Assembly (NCBI GenBank): GCA_019454045.1
Contig: SKCR01036761.1
Span: 1 to 64,000 of the forward strand
DNA from: Zanthoxylum bungeanum
Lineage: Eukaryota; Streptophyta; Magnoliopsida; Sapindales; Rutaceae
DNA: 64,000 bases
Direction: 5' to 3'
Shown one piece after another: positions 55,928-64,000 of the stretch. The position numbers were made by a program, and so were the translations under genes. The notes under the pieces are model-generated. The model did not search any database and was not told where the DNA came from. It saw only the letters and a program-made list of their open reading frames with translations. Position 1 is the first letter of the stretch; every line of letters begins with the position of its first letter.

Positions 55928-58457
55928 ATAGTACATAAATGTGTTAGTCTCTAAGACATGCCACAAGATCCTAAACATGGTTTTATGTGTGAAATAATCA
56001 AGTAAAGTGGTGGAATCACTTACATTGAGATATGGAGAAATTTCAAAAATTTCTTTTTGGATGAAGCTTCAAGCTTGTTGTATGTTATTTGTTCCTTGGG
56101 TGAGTTTCCCTATCACCTCATTTGACTCCTCCAAGTGTTACCTTTGAAGAAATTTTGAAGCAAAATTTCACTAATGGAGAGAAGAAGAATCGGTAATGAG
56201 AGAAGATAGGAGAGAGTGAATAGTTTCCAAAACTTGGTAGTTTTGTGTGTTAAATGATGCATTTTATTAAAGCCAACTACTTCCATCAATAATTGACATT
56301 TGATGTAAGTCATGTGGTCCCACCACATTTTAAATTCAAAATTTGAGTTGGCTTACACAACACACAACTTGGGTGGAGCTTCAAGCTTGTTGTATGTTGT
56401 TTGTTCCTTGGATGAGTTTCCATATCACCTCATTTGACTCCTCCAAATGCTAGCTTTGAAGAAATTTTGAAGTAAAATTTCACTAATAGAGAGAAGAAGA
56501 ATCAGCAATGAGAGAAGAGATGAGAGAGTGAATAGTTTCCAAAACTTGGTAGTTGTGTGTTAAATGATGCATTTTATTAAAGCCAACTACTTCCATCAAT
56601 AATTAACATTTGATGTAAGTCATGTGGTCCCACCATATTTTAAATTCAAAATTTGAGTTGGCTTACACAACACACAACTTGGGTGAAGCTCCAAGCTTGT
56701 TGTATGTTGTTTGTTCTTTGGGTGAGTTTCATTATCACCTCATCTGACTCCTCCAAGTGCTAGCTTTGAAGAAATTTTGAAGAAAAATTTCACTAATGGA
56801 GAGAAGAAGAATCGGCAATGAGAGAAGAGAGGAGAGAGTGAATAGTTTCCAAAACTTGGTAGTTGTGTGTGTCAAATGATGCATTTTATTAAAGCCAACT
56901 ACTTCCATCAATAATTGACATTTGATGTAAGTCATGTGGTCCCACCACATTTTAAATTCAAAATTTGAGTTGGCTTACACAACACATAACTTGACTTAGG
57001 CCCAGCAAAGTCACGAGCAATTTTATCGGGTTCGTTTAATTCCGAATAAACGAATTTACCATCGCGTCATAATTAAATCCAATTTAATTAAATAATTATG
57101 CCTCACAAAATTATTACGATAGTCGCTTTCAAATTAATTCTAAATTAATTCGTTCCCCCGAATTAAAATCCAATTTTAATTTCGTATAGAAATCTGATTT
57201 CAATTAATATATTCGATATATTATTTTAGCCACAATTAAATAAATTAAATAGAAAAATCCAATTTAACTATTAAATTTATTTTATCGATTAATTCTAAAT
57301 TAATCGCGTTCTCTCTTCTATACAAATTTAATCTCAGATTAATTCATGCCGCAATTAATCCCAAATTAATTTTCTCTCTCATAATTAATCCCAGATTAAT
57401 TCTATCTGAGTCAAATGTCATTGGTGAATCTTTGGGAAGCGACCCAAGAGATTCCTGGATATGTTGGCAGTAAATACGGTTATCAGACTATCCGAACACA
57501 TGCGTATCCCGTACCATGTTCTCACCGATTTACAAGACATGGTTGGCTTCTAGTAAAGCACCGTGCCTACCCAATTCTCCAGAAATATCCGTCGAGGATT
57601 TTCATCTGTATCAGGCGTAGTAATACTAATATTATATAATACGTAATACGATTTGAGTATCAGATGTCACATGCTAGGCCTAGGGCTGGCTCTGTGTCTG
57701 CCCCGTATGAAGCATATATCGGATCCCGAGTAACTAATCTCTGTAAATCGGGAAGTCATGACCTAGTCATACTATCCCGATAGCTGCAGCTTTTAGAGTA
57801 CTAGTTTCGTATACTGTGTGACCATTATCTCCATATGACTGAAGTGATACTCTCATCTTGACATCACATCCAATATACTACGATTCTCAGTAAACCCAAT
57901 ACAGGCGTACATAGAATCTGTTAAAGCTCCAGACGACCAATACAAAAGTAAACTGATTTTCGCAAGTAATAGCGACGTAAGTCTCAAGTTAAAGATCACA
58001 TACATCTACCCTGATTCGGATTCCATAGACTCATAGTCATACTACCAATGGGATTCTGAGTGGGTCTATCCAGAGCGAACTGTTCCCAGTCCAACGGCTA
58101 ACAGAACCTCTTATTACACTTGCATAAGTATCCAATAACTAAATATATGAGAATTATACCGTTAAGCTTCCATAATGCGCACAAGTGTAATACTAGTCTA
58201 TTCCGCATTATCAATGTCTAGTCTCGATAATACTTCGACTATGGATATTTAATGATTAAACCGTTCGTGGATTAATATTGTCTTATATCTTATTAATCCG
58301 ATTTAACCATATGGACTTTTATCATTAATATATATCCAAGTAATCTAATTACAATAATGATAATAAAATAGCAATTTCCTTTTGTCACATAGTTAATTTT
58401 CACAAAAACAAAATATTCTTTACAAATAGTGATGATATGGGTCATAATTGTCCAATA
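55928..58457 (-). repeat. 3' LTR of the minus-strand copia element
   Basis: On the minus strand it starts TATTGGACAATTATGACCC. It includes the ATTAATCTGGGATTAAT repeats (57290-57405) and a triplicated 311-bp segment, which accounts for its extra length over the 1.95-kb family LTR. Confidence 0.8.
56066..56998 (-). repeat. Triplicated 311-bp LTR segment
   Basis: Three units with AAGCTTGTTGTATGTT at 56071, 56383 and 56693 (periods 312 and 310). Each spans, in LTR sense, the TTTAAA...GGTGGGACCACATGACTT part through the region around the TATA box and transcript start. Units differ by a few substitutions each. Confidence 0.9.
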
Positions 58458-58470
58458 ATCTCCCACTTGG

Positions 58471-58990
58471 CATATAGCCAATCACTCAAGTATCTAACAC
58501 ATGAACTATGTACATGTCGCTCAAAATTTTACTGAGATATAGCCTTCGTCAGCGGATCTACAATGTTATCATCTGATGCGATCTTCTCGATCTTCACATC
58601 GCCACGATGTATGATCTCACGAATCAGATGAAATCTTCGACGTACATGCTTGGATCATTGATGAGATCGTGGTTTCTTAGCCTGTGCGATAGCCCCATTA
58701 TTGTCACAATATAAAGGTACGGGCTCACCTGCTAACGGAACTACTCCTAATCTAATTAGGAATTTATGGATCCAAACTGCTTCTTTTGTTGCCTCAGCTG
58801 CAGCAATATATTCCGCTTATGTTTTTGAATCGGCAACAGTCCTTTACTTGGAAGATTTCCCGCTCACTGTTCCGTTGTTTAAATAAAATATGTACCCTGA
58901 TTGTGACTTACAATCGTCTTTTTCGGTTTGAAAACTTGCATCGGTGAACCCAATCACCTCAAGTTCTCCTTCCCCATAGACTGAGAAAGC
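58471..58990 (-). pseudogene. Copia RNase H and polyprotein C-terminus fragment
   Basis: Minus strand: DAFSVYGEGELEVIGFTDAS, DDCKSQSGYIFYLNNGTVSG, then after a frame break AEYIAAAEATKEAVWIHKFL, CDNNGAIAQ, HVRRRFHLIREIIHRGDV and DDNIVDPLTKAIS. The order and the closing tract match copia elements. Interrupted by frameshift and stops. Confidence 0.85.
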
Positions 58991-59416
58991 ATCTTTAGTC
59001 ATACTACCAATGGGATTCCGACTGGGTCTATCCAGAGTGAATTTTTCTCGGTCCAACGGCTAACAGAACCTCTTATTACACTTGCATAAGTATCCAATAC
59101 CTAAATATATGAGAACTGTGATGTTAAGCTTCCATAACGAGCACAAGTGTAATACTAGTCTATTATGCATTATCAATGTCCAGTCTCGATAATACTTCGA
59201 CTATAGATATTTAATGATTAAACCGTTCGTGGATTAATACTGTCTCATATCTTATTAATCTGATTTAACCATATGGACTTTTATCATTAATATATATCCA
59301 AGTAATCTAATTACAATAATGATAAAATAGTAATTTCCTTTTGTCACATAGTTAATTTGTACAAAAACACAATGTTCTTTACAAATAGTGATGTTATGGG
59401 TCATAATTGTCCAACA

Positions 59417-60589
59417 AGATGTACCAAATGCTTGGAGCATTATGAGAGCACTCAATGAGTTGTTCAAAAAAAATCAATAAATTGAGATATATTGGAGGTC
59501 TAAGGAATTATTCCACGGTACGCTCAAGGATAAAAGAGTGGTTATCATTCATGTTTTGAACATTATTGACCAGATCTTAAATATAGAACGAAGTGATATT
59601 TTGATAGATGATTGGCTATGCCAATATTTGATTTTGTCTTTTTTACTCGATACATATACTGGCTTTGTGATGCATTCTATGCAAGCCACATATGAAGAGC
59701 TTCGTAATATATTACGCTAGGTAGAACATGATTTAAAGAAAAGGAATCCCACTTTGTAGCTCCATGATGGAGCAAGCACTTCAAATATTTCTAGGAAGTC
59801 TAAGAAGATTACAATAGGATATTAGAAGAAAGATTTCAAGAAATAAACTGCAAGATCGCTTGTAGCTCATATGCATGTCTATATTGCAATATGTTTGGAC
59901 ACTGGAAGAAAGATTGTCCAGAGCTTAAAGGAAAAGCAGGAACCCCAGGCACGCTTTGTATTTTTCCTATTATTGACATCTTATTAGTTTTGGATGCAAA
60001 TAGTGGTAAAGTGTTAGACACCGATAGTCCTACTTATATTTGCAACTCCATAAGAGTTAAAAGAAGGCTAAATATATGAGAGATCCAACTTAAATTTGGC
60101 AATGGTGAGACATTATGTCAAAGCCATAGGAACAATTGTTCTAGATCTCCTTAATAAATGTAAATTAGATTTATATGACTGTTATTATATACCATATCTT
60201 ATCAGATAGATAATATCTTTACCGATATTAGATAAAGAATGATATAAAATAAACATTAAAGATGGTGTTTTATGTTTATATGATAAAGACAATGTTCTTT
60301 ATCTAAGAGTCACCATGTTTTGGAAACGTATGGAGATGCCTTTAATGTAGAGGAAAATACGAGTAATAGATCTGAATTAAATAATATTGAATAATGACAT
60401 ATGAAATTGGGCCACATATGTGTTAGACGTCTACAAAATAATTGGTTAAGGATGGTTTGATTGAAAATCTAACATTAGATCCTTATCCGATTTATGAGTC
60501 ATAATTCCTAGGGAAAATGACAAAGGTCTCATTTCTTGGTGTTGGACACCATGCTGAAAATTTATTAGAGCTAATACACAGTAATGTGT
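59417..60589 (+). pseudogene. Copia element 2: gag remainder, protease and pre-integrase
   Basis: Gag continues with AWSIMRALNELFKK, IIHVLNIIDQILNIE and MQATYEELRNILR. An intact CCHC knuckle CLYCNMFGHWKKDC lies at 59876-59917. Protease-like LDTDSPTYICNSIR follows (Gly of DTG replaced). The pre-integrase part near 60400-60580 is full of stops and ends, at the codons before the integrase core, in a solo LTR. Confidence 0.78.
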
Positions 60590-62999
60590 TGTTGGGGTTG
60601 GTGCTCAGAGCGCCAATTCCCGGTTGTATTTCTGTTAAATACTTCTGTAAAACATTATTATTATGAATAATATATGCAGTTTCTATAATATAATCTATTC
60701 TTTTATATGGTAAAGACGTAATGACCCTAGAATGATTAGTCATGATACAGTTGCAAAAGCGTCGCAACGGACATTGAGATGTATCATGACGTTGTCATTC
60801 TCAGACAGTTCCTGGTCAAGGTTTACACTACTTGGTCAGTATAGTAACCCCGTTGAGACCGGTACATGTCGTATACTGGAATATATGATTCCAATGGTTT
60901 CTCAATGAACCATAAGTCTTGGAGACTAGTATAGACGTGTAGGTGTTTATAGCGGATAAACACTGAACGACTCACCGAAGATTCTTAATGGATGGTACAC
61001 CAGCGTCAATAAGAATCTTCTTGGGTTGAGTAGCACTTGTGATTCTTAGACTTGAGATGCCATTGTGGTCACATGAGACATCTTCTACACTTAGACGGCA
61101 GTCACGTCACCGATCTATTTAGATCAGACCTCCGCCTGTTCGTTGGGTGTAGATAGATCCTCAGGGTGTCCTATGTGTATCAAGATAGGATCCGTCAGTT
61201 CTGTGTACCAGAGCATAGGTAGTCCATATGATTAGCAATCAGATAAAACCATGGGCCCGTGGTAAATTTTAGAAGCTAGTTCTAAACATTCTTTTGAGAT
61301 TGCTAATGGAATAGTCGACTGGATAATCCCGATAGAGATTTGACGTTTACATCTATATCTCTGGGATTTATCCGGATACCTGTGACGGAGGAATTATACA
61401 TTTGCCATGACCTCGACCTGTATGGTTCAGCGAGATTATCCGTGATCGTCATAATCTACGGGTGGATAGATTATGGACACGAAATTAGATTTTGTGACGG
61501 ATATACCTGAATCTAGAAAGTCTCAATAATGAAACATACTCGTAGAGCACTAGAGCAACATTAATAAATAATATTGATTATTTATAAAGTCGTTTAATAG
61601 TTAAACGCAAGATACATGCTAAAGAGACTAGATAGTCATTTCCTTAATTATTGTGTATTTGCATTTAATACTTGATTAATTTAAATACACATTAATTAAT
61701 AGTCAAAATGAGTTATTTGACTTATTTCCTAAATGAATATATGTTTTTAATATTTAATGTAAATATTATACATATATTTAATATATTTGTATTTGATTAA
61801 TTAATTAATTATTTAATTGTTAAATGATTAAATTAATTAAAATATAAATATCTTATGTTAGGATATTTAAAGTAAATGACATTAGTTGCATTTGTTGACC
61901 AAAATAAATATCTAATAAAGTTTTTTATAAGATATTTGTCCAAGTTGACCAAATGAATTTGAAATGAAATTGAAATTAATTTCCTTGTTTTTGCCTTAGT
62001 CATTTTCGGCCAAAGGCCAAATGAAACAAGTATAAATTGATTTTCATTTCATGATACACTTAACCTAATACACTTTATCAAAACAAACACCATTGAAGAA
62101 ACCAAAAGGAAGCTTGAGAAAGAAAGAAAGATCAAAGGAAAGCTTGATTTTAGTAAGTTTTTTCCAACTTACTATTAGTAAGGAAATTGTTCCTTAGGAT
62201 CTAGGCTTCAATATATGATATCCTTAGGTTATTTCCTTCTTTGTTCTTTGTCGTTTTTGTTGATGGAAGTTTTGGTGAAGGTGTAAAGCATGTATGATGA
62301 TGGAAGTTTGTAACTAGTGTAGTTGTAAACATTCTTTTAAGGTTTATGAAACCATGTTGCTAATCTAGAGTTGTTGACCCACTCTTAAATGACCTAGATT
62401 TGATCTTGAGTTGTTTCATTGTGTTGAGACTTGAATTGGATGGAAGAATGATGATTGAAGTAATTGATTTAATGTATTTGGTCTAATTTGTCCAATTTGA
62501 GGAAATTGAAAAATTAGGGTTTTTAACTAATTCCAAATTTGGGGGTTTTCATATATGTTGTATATTTGTGTGTGTATATGATGCATATAAAGTTTCATGT
62601 TCATTGGATTACATTTAGATGTGTTTTGAGACATGAAATGACAAAGTGCACAAATGTGGTCCAAGGTGGTGCTCTCGGCTTTGTGTAAGAAAATTGGGGA
62701 TTTTGGTTGCTTTGGTGTTTTGATGTTTTGAACATCATAAGTTCATCTTAGAAATGATTTAGAATCATTCAAAATTGATTGGATCAATTTCGGACTAAAA
62801 CGGACAAAAATACAAAGCAAGGGTATTTCGGTAAATTCACTTAAAATTGTTTTATTGAATTTATTTTCATAATTTGATTATTGGAATATTAAATAAATAT
62901 GTTTATTTAATTAATCCGAGAAAAAGTTTTGAAATCTGAAAATCGGATTTTCACCGCTTCCGCTGCGTTACTGTATTCACCCCCTAAATAACCCATTTA
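60590..62999 (+). mobile_element. Solo LTR, second copia-like family, TSD TGTGT
   Basis: It begins TGTTGGGGTTGGTGCTCAG. TGTGT lies directly outside both ends (60585-60589, 63000-63004), and the integrase reading resumes across it, so it inserted into copia element 2. The 3' end is mutated (ACCCATTTA against CCCCAACA in the relative at 53586). 2.41 kb, no interior. Confidence 0.82.
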
Positions 63000-63264
63000 T
63001 GTGTATGGTCCATTAAATCATACCGCTCATTATTGTTTCACATACTTCGTGACTTTCACAGATGATAAGTCAAGATATGGATATATCTATAAATAGGAAA
63101 TATTTGACAAGTTCAAAATATTCTGAAATGAAATAGTAAAACAAATCAGTAAATTCATCAAGTGTCTTTGATTAGATCAAGGTGGTGAATTTATGAGCAA
63201 CGAATTCAGAAGTTATTTAAAGGAGAATTTAATTCTCGCCCGATATAGTCCAGCAGGAACTCCA
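63000..63264 (+). pseudogene. Copia element 2: integrase core fragment
   Basis: TYFVTFTDDKSRYGYIYK, QGGEFMSNEFRSYLKENL and ARYSPAGTP are the DDE core of a copia integrase, with stops between. Cut at 63264 by another LTR. Confidence 0.8.
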
Positions 63265-64000
63265 TGTTGGAGTTAAATCAAAGTCCCAAGATCAACAAAT
63301 CATGCACAAAAACCGCATATGAACACATCAAAGGAGGTGCGGAATATACTCACATTGAATTTCGGTTTTGATGAAATGAAGAAGACAAGCCATTTTCGTC
63401 CTCCATTGAGCTCGGCAGTAGCTCCTCCTTGCAGTGGGCTGTGCGATTTCAGTCCTCTTTGAACCTCCAAGAATCGGCCATGCATGAACTCCATTGAAGC
63501 TCCAAGCTTCAAGCTTCCATGCTCAAAGAATCACTTCCCTATCACCTATGTATCACTCAAGGTGTGCTAGCACTAGTTCATCTTCCATTTTGCTTCTCAA
63601 ATTTTCGGTGAAAACCAGAGAAAAATGAAGAAGAATCGGCAGTGATGCCGTGAAGAAGAGAGGAAAAATGAGAGGGAAAAGAGAAACCGTGTTTGCATGT
63701 AAGAGAGAGAGGACCGAATAAATAGTAAAAGGGAAAAGAAAAAGTAATATATATTATTCATTTATTTTCCCAAAATAAATAAAACATATATATATTCCAA
63801 ACCTTTTCATATTCCATCACAATTACTTTATTCTTTAAGTCATATCACATCACTTTTCACATCACATCTATTCACTTTAATAAAGTGACATATTGTCAAG
63901 TCACATCACTCAAAATGACAATTGATTTGACGATTGACGCGACTAGCGATTTGACGCTTGATGTGACTCGCGTGCCGCGCTCGAATTCGAAATGCGAATG
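63265..64000 (-). mobile_element. Minus-strand copia LTR fragment, runs off the window
   Basis: It begins on the plus strand TGTTGGAG, the reverse of a CTCCAACA LTR end, inside the integrase. In reverse it resembles the downstream part of the copia LTR (TGCCGATTCTTCTTC, GTGATAGGGAAGTGATTC, GCTTGGAGCTTCA). The 70-codon frame at 63300-63512 is a by-product. The flank is CTCCA; its partner is outside. Confidence 0.6.

Larger units (their letters stand above)
55928..59416 (-). mobile_element. Deleted minus-strand copia element with rearranged LTR
   Basis: From right to left: 5' LTR fragment 59416-58991 starting TGTTGGACAATTATG, direct junction to RNase H coding (58990-58471), polypurine tract, then a 3' LTR (58457-55928) of about 2.5 kb. 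The middle of the 5' LTR through RT is deleted. It belongs to the same LTR family as copia elements 1 and 2 but is inverted. AGATG lies right of it (59417-59421) and also at 53580-53584. Confidence 0.75.

Overview
The window is plant nuclear DNA, most likely from a eudicot. The evidence is two conserved plant genes with GT-AG introns at the left edge, plant TATA boxes, and Ty3/gypsy Tat/Ogre-type and Ty1/copia LTR retrotransposons filling most of the rest. There are no operons, CRISPR arrays or rRNA genes, and I recognised no tRNA gene. Most open frames beyond 13 kb are decayed transposon proteins or chance frames inside tandem repeats.

Left edge (1-12.7 kb). The last two exons of an actin capping protein beta gene (439-754, +) converge on a p23-like HSP90 co-chaperone gene on the minus strand. 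Five p23 exons lie at 1210-2195. The best candidate for its five-base first exon (ATGAG) lies at 12589-12593, below a TATAAATA box at 12694-12701. If so, intron 1 is 10.4 kb long and holds a 68-bp satellite, a 4.08-kb solo Tat/Ogre-type LTR with a CCCAT target-site duplication (TSD), and an L1 LINE fragment.

12.7-21.2 kb. A non-autonomous Tat-clade element (TSD GCTGT) sits 10 bp upstream of the p23 TATA box. It carries a broken gag and an antisense plant-mobile-domain ORF with its own TATA box and a 70-bp intron. It has no reverse transcriptase or integrase; a truncated foreign LTR lies where pol should be.

22.8-32.6 kb. A minus-strand Tat/Ogre-like element has two about 2.65-kb LTRs, a tRNA primer site, a polypurine tract, satellite-like 3' repeats and one collapsed ORF joining the gag start to RNase H and to the integrase C-terminus.

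33.9-64 kb. This is a nested copia cluster. Copia element 1 (33891-52640) was split by a complete gene-less Tat/Ogre derivative (37858-46674, TSD GAGGC) whose gag-pol is missing almost exactly from gag start to pol stop. Its right LTR is followed by a second primer site and a second copia interior, giving an LTR-interior-LTR-interior arrangement. That second interior is itself broken by a minus-strand block (53586-59416) with a triplicated LTR promoter segment, by a solo LTR (60590-62999, TSD TGTGT), and by another LTR that runs off the right edge.

The most interesting items are the rebuilt p23 promoter architecture, the antisense transcription unit in the Tat element, the graded series of gene-loss derivatives sharing one set of cis signals, and the CpG-rich CGAACG arrays in the Tat/Ogre LTRs. 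All boundaries were read by eye; nothing was aligned by software.
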